NCBI RefSeq assembly: GCF_022539505.1
Contig: NC_061510.1
Span: forward strand, 280,362,715 to 280,426,714
Reading direction: 5' to 3'
DNA length: 64,000 nucleotides
DNA from: Lolium rigidum
Lineage: Eukaryota; Streptophyta; Magnoliopsida; Poales; Poaceae
Made by a program: the position numbers and the translations under genes. The first letter of the stretch is position 1, and each line of letters opens with the position of its first letter. The notes beneath the pieces were generated by a model. The model saw only the letters and a list, made by a program, of their open reading frames with translations. It had not been told where the DNA came from and searched no databases. This document shows, piece by piece, positions 1 to 11,640 of the stretch.

Positions 1-382
1 CGGAGATGCTGAGGCGGCTGAGGAAGTAGAGGAGGCGGAGCTCGTCGCCGCCGCGATCCAGGATGTCGCCGAGCTGGACGGCGAGTGTGGGGCCGGCGGA
101 CCAGGAGGTGGAGGTGGGGCTGGAGTCGGGGGGCAAGAGGCCGGCGAGGCGGAGCGCGGCGAGGGACTTGGGGAGGTCGCCGTGGAGGTCGCCGATGGCG
201 ACGAGGCGGGAGGGGGCGGGGAGGAAGGTGGCGGCGGGGGTGGGGGTGGCGGGCAGAGGAGGAGGTGGGTTGGTGGGGAAGAAGATGCCGGAGACGGCGA
301 AGTCGACAAATGCGTCGGCGAAGGCGGAGACGGCGGCGGGGAGGCCGCCGCAATTAGGGATGTCGGGGGAGGCGGAAGGCAT
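1..382 (-). CDS. SLP2: Shewanella-like protein phosphatase, 5' part of first exon (cut by window edge)
   Basis: Reading leftward from the ATG at 382 the frame stays open for 127 codons to the window edge. Two hallmark blocks of metallophosphoesterases (PPP-like) are visible: GDLHG at about residues 64-68 and GDILDRG at about 105-111. These supply Asp and His ligands of the two-metal centre that hydrolyses phosphoserine/threonine. The N-terminal wording (a VDFAVSGIF block, then RLVAIGDLHGDL) and the GGDELRLLYFL block after the second motif fit plant Shewanella-like phosphatases. The short N-terminus without an obvious chloroplast transit peptide favours the SLP2 rather than the SLP1 type; that choice is inference. 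The exon is extremely GC-rich, as is common for 5' ends of grass genes. A TATA-like sequence lies about 90 bp upstream of the ATG. The remaining motifs and the C-terminus lie outside the window. Confidence 0.8.
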   Translation of the reverse strand, partial: MPSASPDIPNCGGLPAAVSAFADAFVDFAVSGIFFPTNPPPPLPATPTPAATFLPAPSRLVAIGDLHGDLPKSLAALRLAGLLPPDSSPTSTSWSAGPTLAVQLGDILDRGGDELRLLYFLSRLSIS

Positions 383-467
383 CTTGGGCTCCTGTTTGGG
401 CGTGGGCTGCTCTGCTCTGCGGGGGCTGCAAGGAAGATACCCAGATGCGTTGGGGCCGGCGGCCGGT

Positions 468-475
468 CTTATATG
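468..475 (-). promoter_or_regulatory. TATA-like box of the phosphatase gene
   Basis: On the minus strand the sequence reads CATATAAG about 90 bp upstream of the ATG at 382. It is followed by a GC-rich leader, which fits a TATA-to-start distance with a short 5' UTR of roughly 60 bases. Confidence 0.5.
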
Positions 476-543
476 TGTTTCTCTCGGAAAGCTTGGACAT
501 GATTGGCAGTCAACCAACGTGCAAATACTCTTTTTCTTTTAGA

Positions 544-1430
544 AATAGCACAAATAATCATTCTTCAAAAAAAGAAAAATTTAGGTTGCATCTTTGTCAG
601 ATACCATTATAAATAATTTTGTGACACATTTGTCAAAACACACTGCATGGCTAAAAATAAAAAGTTTGTCACCTTGTACTCAAAACTGGTCATAGCATGG
701 TGGCAAAAGTGTCAAACTTTCTCTTTTTTCCATGCGGTGTCTCCCGCTAAATGTGTCACACAATTGTAATGGTATGAGAGGTTTCCGCCGTAGCTGAAGT
801 GACATGGCGGCGCTAAGCCCATTGGCCACTACTCAGTCTTCCTATCGTTGTGAAGTTGGGAGCTTTCTACTTGTAGCCGAGCTCATCGTGGACTTTTGTG
901 CCCTCGGGGTGACTCAGCTGGTTGAAGGACCAGGATGTGACCCTGCAAGGGGTCATGCCTAGCTAGGCTAACTAGGGATGTGCCTAGACGACGGGCTGTT
1001 TGGTCCCATTAGCTAGTCATGTGTCATGCATAATCGTAGTGGGTGCTAACTTCTATGATGTGGGGCCTCCTAGCCCCTTTAGCCGGGCGATTTGGCCAGT
1101 CGGCTACGGTGGGTTGGCCTGCTAGTGCGGTGAATACCGTCTTGGTATTATGTCGTCTAAGTCTAGGCTCTTCCCTGGTTGGCGGGCTGAAGTTCTCTCG
1201 TCTCTAGGTACCCAGTTACCCATGACCCTCTTAGTCAGCAGCACATTCACCAGGCTAACCTATAAATAACCAGGATCCCATACCCCACAACTCACATTTC
1301 AATCTTACACTCCCTAGTTAGAGCGATCTAAGAGATGGAAGCAAGCAGAGATGCAGGAGAAGGCAACCAATAAGCATCAAGATGTTCATCAACAACTGGA
1401 ATAAGAAGGGTTTTAGTCTTCAAAGGTTTA
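544..1430. other. intergenic, no gene seen
   Basis: This stretch has no reading frame that looks coding. The first 250 bases are AT-rich, the remainder is mixed. An RY-type CATGCA sits near 1027. It ends in the orphan promoter-like sequence at 1261 and then the hAT insertion. Confidence 0.5.
1261..1430 (+). promoter_or_regulatory. orphan promoter-like segment with TATA box and short leader
   Basis: TATAAATA at 1261-1268 is followed by an A/C-rich, leader-like stretch. An ATG at 1335 opens a frame of only 12 codons (MEASRDAGEGNQ). The hAT insertion begins at 1439. This looks like the start of a gene whose body is missing or unrecognisable. It could also be chance. Confidence 0.25.
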
Positions 1431-1438
1431 ATCATATA

Positions 1439-3060
1439 CAGGGACGGAGCTAGGAAACTGATATAAGGGGGGCCAACTGATACGTCTCAAACGTATCTAT
1501 AATTTCTGATGTTCCATGCTAGTTTTATGATAATACCTACATGTTTTGTTCACACTTTATATCGTTTTGATGCATTTTCCGGAACTAACCTATTAACGAG
1601 ATGCCGAAGTGCCGGTTGTTGTTTTCTCGTTGTTTTTGGTTTCGTAAATCCTAGTAAGGAAAAATTCTCGGAATTGGACGAAATCAAGGCCCACGATCTT
1701 ATATTTCCACGAAGCTTCCAGAACACCGGAGAGGGACCAGAGGGGAGGCCCAGGGCCCCCACACACCATGGCGGCGTGGCCAAAGGGGGGGGGCGCCCCC
1801 TACTGTGTGGGTCCCCCGTGGCCCTTCCGACTCCGACTCTTCGCCTATTTAAGCCGTCCTGACCTAAATCTTCGACACGGATTGATGAAACACCAGAAAA
1901 CCTTCCAGAGCCGCCGCCATCGCGAAACTCCAATTCGGGGGACAGAAGTCTCTGTTCCGGCACCCTGCCGGGACGGGGAATTGCCCCCGGAGTTATCTCC
2001 ATCGACACCACCGCCATCTTCATCGCCATCGCTGTCTCCTATGATGAGGAGGGAGTAGTTCTCCCCCGAGGCTGAGGGCTCTACCGTAGCTATGTGGTTC
2101 ATCTCTCTCTTTGTGATCTAGTTGAATATCATCTATGTGTTACTCTGGTGATGTTATTAAAGTAGTCTATTCCTCCTCCATGATGTAATGTTGACGAGTG
2201 TGTGCATCATGAAGTACTTGGTATAGGTTATGATTGTGATCTCTTGTAGATTATGAAGTTAACTATTATTATGATAGTATTGATGTGATCTATTCCCCTT
2301 TCATAGCCGATGTTGACGAGTGTGCATGCTATTTTAGTACTCGGTATAATTGCGTTGATCTATCTTGCACTCTAAGGTTATTTAAATATGAACATCGAAT
2401 GTTGTGGAGCTTGTTAACTCCGGCATTGAGGTGCTCTTGTAGCCCTACACAATTAATGGTGTTTGTCATCCAACAAGAGAGTGTAGAGTGGTTTTATTAT
2501 GTGATCAATGTTGAGAGTGTCCACTAGTGAAAGTATGATCCCTAGGCCTTGTTTCTAAGCATCGAAACTCCGTTTACTTACTGTTCTGTTGCATGTTTAC
2601 TCGCTGCCATATTTTATTCAAATTGTTATTACCGCTCATATCCATCCATATTACTTGTATTTCACTATCTCTTCGCCGAACTAGTGCATCTATACATCTG
2701 ACAAGTGTATTGGGTGTGTTGGGGACACAAGAGACTTCTTGTATCGTGATTGCAGGGTTGCTTGAGAGGGATATCTTTGTCCTCTACCTCCCTGAGTTCG
2801 ATAAACCTTGGGTGATTCACTTAAGGGAAACTTGCTGCTGTTCTACAAATCTCTGCTCTTGGAGGCCCAACACTGTCTACAGGAATAGAAGCGTGCGTAG
2901 ACATCACCAACTACATGTAAAAATTCTTGGAAGGGGCCATATAGCTAAATTTAGGTAAAACTGCAGGTCAAATCATCATATTAACAAGGGCATTTTCAGA
3001 AAAAATTCCAGCATGAGGGGGGGCATGGCCCCAGCCAACCACCTACTGGCTCCGTCCCTG
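1439..3060. mobile_element. hAT-type MITE, split by a solo LTR
   Basis: The outer ends are perfect 12-bp terminal inverted repeats, CAGGGACGGAGC at 1439-1450 and its complement ending at 3060. They are flanked by an exact 8-bp direct repeat atcatata (1431-1438 and 3061-3068). An 8-bp target duplication plus CAGGG-type ends are diagnostic of the hAT superfamily. Without the internal solo LTR the element is only about 190 bp and has no coding capacity, so it is non-autonomous. Subterminal ggggggccaac and ggccccagccaacc also mirror each other. Confidence 0.9.
1478..2906 (+). mobile_element. solo LTR inserted in the hAT MITE
   Basis: The sequence starts TGATACGTCTC and ends GTAGACATCA (TG...CA). 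It is flanked by the 5-bp duplication ccaac (1473-1477 and 2907-2911). No internal retroelement sequence is present, so it is a solo LTR left by LTR-LTR recombination. A TATA-like tatttaag lies near 1847. The same family recurs in minus orientation at 18983. Its first few hundred bases resemble the LTR of the element at 25731. Reading frames inside it are incidental. Confidence 0.88.
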
Positions 3061-3068
3061 ATCATATA

Positions 3069-4640
3069 GCCATAGTTAGAATCTTAGGCATAGTAGGATA
3101 AGCATTTGATCGAGAGAATCACTTCCTTGTACTTGCATCAGTAGGATATGTGTTCTTAATACTAAGCTACACAATCACCTATGGGAACTCATTACAACTT
3201 TTCCTAGCACTCTCACTTAATTAAGAGGCACCTAAAAAAACCCTAATGAGGTAGGGCACAAGGCACAACCAAGCATTTTAGTAGCATATGCTTAAATTTA
3301 AGCTACAAGCATGTAGCTAACCATTCTGCTACGACCTAAGAGAAGAGAGAGAAGCTAAGAGACCCTAAATAAGAATTACAAGCTCACCTAAGCTACTAAG
3401 TAATTTTATAAACAGGAAATAGTCACTAAATGACTGCATCAACTAAAACCTATAAGCTAAGGTCATCCTAAAGCTATTAAGCTAATCCTAAGCTACTGGA
3501 ACCACTTAATTAAGCAAGAACAATCGTGTGTTAAACCAATTCTACGAACAATCTAGGAGTTAAAAAGTGATAAAAAAATAAGGCTAAGGGCATCATCTAT
3601 GTATATGACAAAACATGTCTTTAAGATAGGATCCACTTACTACACCATAAGCTAACTAGCCGCACCACAATGTTTATAGGTAAAATTATACAAAATCTGG
3701 AACCCACCTGTAAGAACTACCTACTCATATTGTTGTAAGTGAACTTACTTTTCTATCGATATGCGTATTAGATAGTATTATTCTAGTGCGTGTGGACTAC
3801 TTATAACATCCACTATGTATAATTATAATTCTTAGGGTGTACTTTTTGGCTCATGGTGTGGTTTTTCTTGCACATAGTGGATTTCATGCAATTAGAAATC
3901 TGAGGTCTTCAAATCACGCACATCACAATAGGCAAAACTAGTCCAAATCAGCTTTGTATCAGCCTAACAAACCTTTAGAAATCTCCCACACGAAATCGGA
4001 TGGTAGCCATGTGTGTGAAAGCCCACCGGGGAGCCAAAGACACACTCTTAAGGCTCCTCTACTAAATTGTACCAAAGATCCTCAAATTTACTTGGAGGAG
4101 CACAATTGGATAGCTCTGCTTGTTCAATTTTGGTTATAACCTGGAGATTATGCTTCACCAACTCTAGCTGTACTTTGAAAAAAAAAATTAAAAAAATGGG
4201 GTATTTTGAAAAGTTTGAGGAGGTATATGTCCGCAGATGGCTAAAATTACGACGTGGGCATGGCCAGTGGTTGGGGTCGCACTGGCGCACCCCAACTACC
4301 GGAGTTTGATCTCTGTTAGGGATGAATTTCTGAAATTGTCAAGCCTACTATATCAATAGTGTCTAATTCCTCCTAGATATTGTTTCAATTTAAAAAATAC
4401 AGTAAAAATATAAATAGTGCAAAAACAATTAAAAATAGTGTGTGGAGATTGCTTGAGATCTGGATGGAAATCTAGCCTCACGTCAAACGTCATCTACTTC
4501 GAATCAGTAGTTCCTGCCCCAAAAAAATCAGTGGTTCCTTGTAACAAGATCCACTAGTCACACACCACAGAGCACGCCCAGACAAAAACCGAAGGGGAAC
4601 AATCTGGATTCTGGAATAGACTGGTAACCATCCGCCTCCT
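3069..4640. other. intergenic, AT-rich, nothing recognised
   Basis: No coding frame, RNA gene or clear repeat end was recognised. The stretch is AT-rich with many in-frame stops. It separates the hAT insertion from the dioxygenase promoter. Confidence 0.4.
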
Positions 4641-4647
4641 CCACAAG

Positions 4648-4656
4648 TTTTTATAA
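4648..4656 (+). promoter_or_regulatory. TATA-like box of the dioxygenase gene
   Basis: The sequence ttttataag lies about 80 bp upstream of the ATG at 4733. It is a plausible core promoter giving a 5' UTR of about 50 bases. Confidence 0.5.
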
Positions 4657-4732
4657 GTCCTGAAAGCAGGCAAAACACAAGCCAATCAAGCTGTTGGATT
4701 TCCTAGTTCTCGTCCCATTAATTCTGCTCAAC

Positions 4733-6787
4733 ATGGCTCTTCAGGTAGCGGGCAGAGTTCGATCCATTTTCTTCCTTGTCTCGATTTTCTATTGGAATCG
4801 TGATAAATTTATCTTCCATCTGATGCGATCTATGCTCTAACGCGACCTGCTTGTCCTCTTGATTATTAGGTATGGATGGTGGGGGAGAATGGAGAGGACC
4901 TCAAGAACCATAAGGAGTTCCTCCCCGTCTCCAAGCTCGAAGGTGCTAATGATGATTCTTGGCTACTTACGACTTCTCCCCTACACGCTTAATTTCTTGG
5001 ATTATTGGTGTGCCTCCTGTTTGTGGGGGCGAAAAAAATTCCCCTCTCTAGTCAACATATCTAGGACATGGCTTTTATTTGTTGGATATCATGCATGGTC
5101 TTATGCAAACACTATTTTGTAGATAACGATGCCCTGCAACTGCTTGAACAGAGGATACTTTCGGTTGGTCAAATAATTTTTATCTGTTCACTGAGATTTA
5201 CATCTGAAATAATACGTGTTCTTATATATAGCAGTTTGATCCATGATTGCTTAGTGTGGAGACTGTAGAAATGCTGTTTAGCTGTTGGTGTTGTTGTTTC
5301 CTGGAGATTTTGGTTCTTGAGCTATGAATCACTACTTTCTTTTTGTGGAAATGGGCAATTGTATTAAAGCATCAACCTGATACAAATAAACAAACCCAGT
5401 CTGTGTCTCGTTGCATATGTCTGACAGGCATCCTTACGTGGAGCAATGGGCCCATAAAAGAGACTGGTTTAAATGTGTGAACTAGCCATGGTTCTTGATT
5501 CCACTCGGTGTCGGTTCCAACTATATATCATGCATGCCAATTAATACATAATCTGTTCTTCACTGAAAAGGAGTGTACATGATGTCATTATACCTAACTA
5601 AGGCGAGTAAACAAGGTTTCTAGAGTCTAGAGAATGAAACTCACTTCTTCTATCAGACATGCTTTTCTAGGCAACCTACGGTACGGTACTGATCCTGTTT
5701 TTTCCAGAGATTGGTGTGTTATACTGGCATTTGGATCCAAAGCAGTCAGAAAGTGAAGAAGAACTATCGAAAATCCGCAAAGACAGAGGATACAGCTACA
5801 TGGTTTGCACTTCTCCCATTGACTTTTAATGCCTTTTCGCTTCTCTTTACGTTTGCACGGCTTGTGTATGACATTCTAATCTGATACTGTGACATGTATC
5901 GCTGCTGAAGGATCTTCTTGACATATGCCCTGGCAAGTTGGAAAACTATGAGGAAAAGCTGAAGAACTTCTTCAGAGAGCACATGCATGCCGATGAAGAG
6001 ATCCGTTACTGCTTGGAGGGTGGTGGGTACTTTGATGTACGCAACAAGGATGACAAGTGGATTCGGATTTGGATAAAAGAAGGTGATATGATCGTGCTGC
6101 CTGCTGGGATTTATCATCGGTTCACCCTTGACACCGCCAACCATGTAAAGGTATTGATTGGGATCTTATATGCGTTTACTGCTGAAGATTTCATTCAGCT
6201 CTTGTATCACATTTTGCATTGAAATGGCTGATAGCATCTTTTTTGTGAATCAAGCTAAATGAAAAATATGGTTTTGTTGTTAAGGACATTTCTAGAACCA
6301 ACAAAATAGTTTCCGAAGTGACAACACAGAGCCAATTATTCATGTAATGCTACTTGTTGAGGATAAAAAACGAAACGAATAAAATGTTTAACTAGTATGT
6401 CATCATAGATGTACAATACAAGTTTGCCAAGCTAGATAGTGCATTCATAGATATACAGTAAGCTAGATAGTACGCTCCAGTTAAACAGAAAAAATATGTT
6501 CGTAGGATGCAGAAACTAGGTCAGCTGGTAAAGAGCTGTACTGTTAAACAGCATGTAAGCAAAGAGACATCTTTTGTATAGAAAAGGTGAAAAACTATGA
6601 TTTGCCAGATATTAACTGGGTCCTGATGAACACATTATGGTGATTTTTTTGTGCTCAGCTCATGAGACTCTTCATCGGGGAGCCAGTCTGGACCGCGCAC
6701 AACCGGCCTCAGGAGGACCATCCGGTCCGGCAAGAATATGTCAAGAACCTCACGGACAATGCTGGTCTTCCTCTCGCAGCACACTGA
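4733..6787 (+). CDS. ARD: acireductone dioxygenase (Fe(II)-type), five exons, complete
   Basis: Joining exons 4733-4744, 4870-4942, 5708-5802, 5911-6150 and 6659-6787 gives an uninterrupted 182-residue protein, and all introns are GT-AG. It is a cupin of the acireductone dioxygenase (ARD/ARD') family. These enzymes convert 1,2-dihydroxy-3-keto-5-methylthiopentene to 2-keto-4-methylthiobutyrate and formate in the methionine salvage (Yang) cycle, which recycles the methylthio group from ethylene and polyamine synthesis. Metal ligands are in place: H84, H86 and E90 in HMHADEE, and H129 in AGIYHRF. The [11 protein letters not shown] loop and [22 protein letters not shown] tail are typical. The N-terminus is short (MALQVWMV) compared with plant paralogues of about 190-200 residues, which often start with an extra acidic segment. 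The first coding exon has only 12 bases. The gene has a TATA-like box upstream and looks functional. Confidence 0.93.
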
Positions 6788-7778
6788 AGTTTACGATCTG
6801 GGGGGTCGCCACTCGGCTATGTACAATTACTGTGGACACATATACGGTCACACACTTCGACGAAATAATGTTGTATTGCCATGTATCATGATGCCAGATA
6901 GATAAGTGCTACCAGTTATTAATCATACATAGATCTATCACTTGTGGTACTTGCAGTGTGGTGAAGTTACAATATAGTCAAATGGCTGTTTATTACTGTA
7001 TTATATATCCAGTCGAGTGGTTGCTATGTTACCTGTAATAGCAGTGGTTTATCTGTAGTCTGTGCATCAGGATTGATCCTGTGAATGCATGGTAGTAATG
7101 AAAAGTGCATGTGATCAGCCCATCGGCAGTTTTCTGGGTAGTGTGATCTCTTCTTCATACAGAGAGAGCCGAATCTTTCTATGCAAATGGTGTGCTGAAC
7201 ACAATATCATCATTTATTTGTTTTGAGAGTAGCGGATGAGTTCAACCCCCGGTCTTTGCATCTGGCTCACAATGAACCGTTTATTACCTGCAAATACAAC
7301 AAAGAAAACAATCAAGTGTTTATTAAGCAATAAGATGTTGCCGAACAAAGATGGATTTTACCACTTTTATTTCACTTAATGCTAAAGGCTGAAAGAAGGG
7401 AACAAACAAAATGGTCGACTAAACATATTATTGTTTGTCGTAAACAATTATTGTAAAATTCTTTTGATAGGTCTTAGTACTATCAGTATCAACTATAAGA
7501 TATTGAAGTGTTCACCGTTTATCTGATTAATTCGTACTATGGGCATCATTTATAAATTTGACTGCTTTACGGGCTGCCCTTCAAAAGCATTTGTTTTTCT
7601 TCTGCACGGTTCCATCACATCAAGTCTAGAAGATCTTCATGATGCAGACAACCTCATTACCGATCTGCACGACATCATCCGAGCAGCACAAGTTGATGAC
7701 CTCACGACGGATTTGAAATAGAGATGAGATTGATTAAAGAAAAGAAGGAAGAAAATGGGGAGTGATGTTTTGGAACAT
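6788..7778. other. dioxygenase 3' UTR and downstream intergenic DNA
   Basis: The first few hundred bases after the stop are probably 3' UTR. I cannot place the polyadenylation site. Beyond about 7150 nothing coding is seen. Confidence 0.4.
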
Positions 7779-8130
7779 GGGAGCATATGCTTCCTATATT
7801 TTGAAATGCATCTTACATACATTTTAAATTTCAAAAAAATTGAAACAAAAAATTCGCACGTACATCTTCATGTGCTACGCGCTCACAAAGTCGTTTCATA
7901 AAAAATGAACTTATCATGTGACGTGTGTAAAAAAGACAAAATTCAGTGCTGAAAACAATGCTTTTCACAGGATAAGTTTTCTCTTTTTTACATAGTCCAT
8001 AAAAAATATTATTTTTTTCGTGAAACTTGACGCATACACATATATTATGGAGATGTACATGTAGACTTTTTTATCAAAAATTTTCCACACTTCGAAATAT
8101 GTTTTGTTGGTAGAGGGAGCATACGCACCC
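7779..8130. mobile_element. probable MITE with long imperfect terminal inverted repeats
   Basis: The left end reads gggagcatatgcttcc. The right end reads gggagcatacgcaccc, whose complement matches the left. Inward, both arms continue with matching blocks: a tttc-rich stretch, then gtacatct at about 7860-7867 and its complement agatgtac at about 8051-8058. The arms therefore extend roughly 80-100 bp. The core of about 350 bp has no coding capacity. I could not identify a target-site duplication, so the exact ends and superfamily are uncertain. Confidence 0.55.
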
Positions 8131-8516
8131 GGGAGCCGAATTGAATTTCCGGAAGAAAATGCCCCAAATTAGAGGAAAGAAACCCAATATGGTGCCAAAT
8201 CACCGAAGCAGCACACCAATCAAAAGTAAACATAACGTGCACCAGACACCAAAATGAGTACTCAAATGGTCGTGAGGTATGATTCCGAGCTCGAGAATTT
8301 TTTAATCTGAACAGTAGGTTTCCCCACTGCCAATTTTTATTAATTTTTGGTTTTAGAGATGTACAAGAGCTAAATAAAAAAACAAACAAACAAAATAACT
8401 AGAGGTTATCTCTAAGGCAGATTAGCTAAACTAGACTAAAAGATCTTAAGGGAAGGATTGCACTCAAGTTCTCATGCCAACATAGGACTTCCTGATTTCT
8501 TTGTGAAGTAGCAAGG
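8131..8516 (-). pseudogene. 3' tail of a degraded LINE-type reverse transcriptase (downstream part)
   Basis: Reading leftward from 8516, the frame continues that of the minus-strand fragment at 13939-14356 (LLHKEIRKSYVGMRT, then stop) once the Copia element and one copy of its caagg target duplication are removed. The remainder to about 8131 is non-coding tail. This half is only recognisable through its partner across the Copia insertion. Confidence 0.45.
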
Positions 8517-8644
8517 TGTTAGACTGTATATGTACGTAGAGCTTCTGTGTATTATACCTGTAACATTGTACATATTATACACTATAAATATAAACCCTAC
8601 GCCAACCCTATTGGGTGTCGAGCGTTCCCAAACCCTGTTTTACA
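8517..8644 (+). repeat. 5' LTR of Copia element (128 bp)
   Basis: It begins TGTTAGACTG and ends TTTTACA. A TATA-like tataaata lies near 8583. It is identical to the 3' LTR except for one A/G difference at about 8576. Confidence 0.95.
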
Positions 8645-8669
8645 TGGTATCAAGACCTAAACCGATCCA

Positions 8670-10856
8670 ATGACTTCCGCCGCCCTCTCCACCGCATCGG
8701 CCGCCGCCGCCTCGTCGGCCGCCATCGCCTCGTCTCCCTCCGCCTCGAGCACGCCGGCCACCTCTGCGGCGTCGTCGGGCGCCTCCTATCCCGCGTCGGC
8801 CGTCGCTGCCCTGCCAGCGTCGACCGCCTCGGTCTCCATCGCGTCGACTACGTCGTCTACTTCCGCGATGCAATCTGCCTCGACCACCGCGTCAGTGTCG
8901 CCGTTCCTTGCGGCGCTTCTCACCGGGACCGCTCCTCCGCCCCTTGTTCCGCCGCTGATCTCCACGCGTGCGGCGGGCTCGATCTTCGCCAACGGCGCCG
9001 GGTGGCCCTTCTCCACCCTGGTCTCCCCGCTAGCCCAGGCGCCATCCCCACCATCGGCGCCGCCTCCTGCGCCAGCCCCCTCGGCACCGCCCCTGGCTCC
9101 CTCGCCTGCGTATTACACGCCGGCCCCGGCTGCTCCTGCGCCGATCACGGCTCCTTCTGGCGTCCCTGGCGCCGCTGCTCCGCTGCCGTCGCAAGCCGCG
9201 TCGGCGCCCCTGGTGCCCTATGGTGCTGGTCTATACGGCCAGCCCTTGTTCTATGGTATGCCGCCCCTCTCCTATGGGCCGCACTCTCCGCCGCCGCCTC
9301 CACCCGTCGTGGACACGCCGCCTGTTGCCGTCCCTGCCCCTGTGCCTGCTGCTGTACCGGATGCTACCCAGGCTATACCTGCTGCTCCGTTCCACTTCGC
9401 CCATCTTCTGACGGTCAAGCTCAACGCCAACAACTATCTCCTGTGGCGAGCCCAAGTACTGCCTCTTCTGCGCAGCCACTATCTCGAGGGCTTCGTTGAT
9501 GGGACACTGCCGTGCCCTTCGGCTGTGATTCAGGTTACAACGGCTGACGGTGCTCCGATGGTTATCACTAACCCGGCGCCTCGCCTTTGGGTCGCTCAGG
9601 ACCAAGCCATCCTTGGCGCTATCCAGTCCTCGCTCACTCCCTCGGTGGCGGGCATGGTTGTCTTTGCTACGTCCTCGCGCGACGCTTGGGCCACGCTGGA
9701 CTCTAGCTTCTCCTCGCAGTCGATGGCTCGGTCTATGGCAATCCGCACTAAACTTGGTGAAATCAAGAAGCTGGACTCCTCCATGTCCACCTATTACAAT
9801 AAGGTCAAGGAGATGGCGGACATCCTTTCTTCTATTGGGCAGCCTCTCCGCGATGAGGAGTTCACCTCCTTCCTTCTCAACGGACTTGATGAAGACTATG
9901 AGGCCCTCGTGGAGAACATCAACGGTCGGGACACTCCCCTTCCGCCTCGCGAGCTCTATGCTCGCCTTCTCAATACTGAGCAACGTCGCCTGAGGATGCG
10001 TCCTGATGGTCCCTCTGATGCCGCAGCCAACGCGGCCTACCGCGGTGGTGGACGTGGCCCTCGGCGCAGCCGCGCGCGCCAGGTGGGCCTTCGCCGCAGC
10101 TCACGCCAGCCAGCCCCACCGCCCCCGCCCCAACAGCAACACCGCTGGCCGCGGCCGTGCTCCGGCAAGTGTCCGGGCTGTGGCACCAAGGTCCCCTGTC
10201 AACTTTGCGGCATTGAGGGCCACCTTGCTTCTCGGTGCCATCGACGCTTCAAGCAGGACTTTCTTGGTATTGGGAATGATGGCCGCGGTAATGAGAAACA
10301 AGCGGCTCTCGCGACCCAGGGGTCTACTTCGTCCTACCCTGTTGATCCCACGTGGTACATGGACACTGGCGCTACTGATCATCTGACACATGATCTCTCT
10401 CACCTCACCTCGCGGGAGTCCTACACCGGCCACGACCAGGTTCGCACCGCTGATGGGTCAGGTATGCACATCTCCCATGTTGGCCAGGCATCCCTTCTTA
10501 CCCGTACATCCAAGTCCATTCATCTTCGTAATGTTCTTCGTGTTCCCTCGGTCACTCGCAATTTACTGTCTGTTAAAAAGCTCACTCTTGATAATGATGT
10601 CTTTGTTGAGTTTCACCCTTTTCATTTTTTTGTCAAGGACCGGGTCACGCGGGACGTTCTTCTTAGAGGTTGGAGTCGCCATGGTCTTTACTCCCTTGAT
10701 GTGCCTGCCGCCCCCATGTTCTCGGTGCCGTGCGAGCTTCGTCATCACATTGGCACTCTCGCCTTGGTCATCCCTGCCACTCCCATTGTTCGTCATGTGC
10801 TTCGTCGTCATGATCTTCCATTTGTGTCTAGTAATAAAGAACCTGCGATCTCGTGA
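8670..10856 (+). pseudogene. Copia gag and protease, open for 728 codons
   Basis: The ATG at 8670 follows the primer site by 14 bases. Residues 1 to about 230 are an Ala/Ser/Pro-rich low-complexity extension. About 240-460 is a Copia-type gag domain (LTVKLNANNYLLWRAQV block). A CCHC zinc knuckle CX2CX4HX4C sits near 510. The aspartic protease active site DTGA is near 565, in the context WYMDTGATDHL. The frame ends at 10856 within the pre-integrase region. There the WH...LGHP signature is read out of frame just downstream of about 10755, because of a one-base difference in a C run. In an intact element this would be the start of a single gag-pol polyprotein, so it is classed as broken. Confidence 0.85.
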
Positions 10857-11640
10857 TGCCCGTCGGCAAGGCAAGAGTCATCGATTACCCTTTTCAGTGT
10901 CAAATTATGTAGCCAAAACTCCTCTTGAGCTTATTTATTCAGATGTGTGGGGCCATGCCCAAACTTCTGTTAGTGGTCACAACTATTATGTCAGTTTTAT
11001 CGATGCTTATAGTCGCTTTACATGGATTTATCTGCTCAAACGCAAGTCTGATGTGTTTGATGTCTTCTTGCAATTCCAACGTCATGTAGAGCGGCTCCTC
11101 AAGGAGAAAATTGTTTATGTTCAGTCCGATTGGGGGGGGTGAGTACCGTAATCTTAGTTCTTTCTTTCAGAAGCATGGCATTGCTCATCGTGTAGCATGT
11201 CCTCATACTCACCAACAGAATGGCGTAGCTGAGCGTAAACACCGTCACATTGTTGAAACTGGCATAACTCTTCTTGCGCATGCATCTGTTCCTTTTCGTT
11301 TTTGGAGTGATGCGTTCGTTACAGCCTTGTTTTCTTATTAACAGGCTTCCCTCTAGACTTCTCAATATGAAAACACCTGTTGAGCTCTTATTTCATGAAC
11401 CTCCAGACTACACCTTTCTCAAAGTATTTGGCTGTGCGTGTTGGCCACACCTACGTCCCTACAACAGTCGCAAACTGGAGTTCCGTTCCAAACAATGTGT
11501 TTTCCTTGGCTATAGTTCTATGCACAAAGGGTACAAGTGTCTCCACATTCCATCCAATCGTGTCTACATCTCCCGTGATGTCGTCTTTGATGAAAACCTG
11601 TTTCCGTTTGCCCCCCGCTCCACCCGTGTCTAATACTCAG
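10857..11640 (+). pseudogene. Copia integrase region, frameshifted
   Basis: The catalytic triad of the integrase core is visible: Asp in ELIYSDVWG, Asp in QSDWGG, and Glu in HQQNGVAERKHR. These lie in three overlapping frames. Breaks are near 11138, in a run of eight G, and near 11335. The C-terminal part reads FGCACWPHLRPYNS through VFLGYSSMHKGYKC, typical of Copia integrase. Integrase inserts the cDNA into host DNA. The G-run break could be a sequencing error. Confidence 0.85.

Noticed and set aside
63..542. Plus-strand frames opposite the phosphatase exon
   Set aside because: They are GC-rich shadows; the minus strand carries the GDLHG and GDILDRG motifs in one continuous frame.
1509..2102. 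Several frames of 80-160 codons in the first solo LTR
   Set aside because: LTR sequence with TG...CA ends and target duplications; no domain, and frames are not shared with the family copy at 18983.
8615..9499. Alternative frame of 294 codons overlapping Copia gag
   Set aside because: It begins upstream in the LTR end and reads GC-rich shadow composition; the gag frame from 8670 has the recognised domains.
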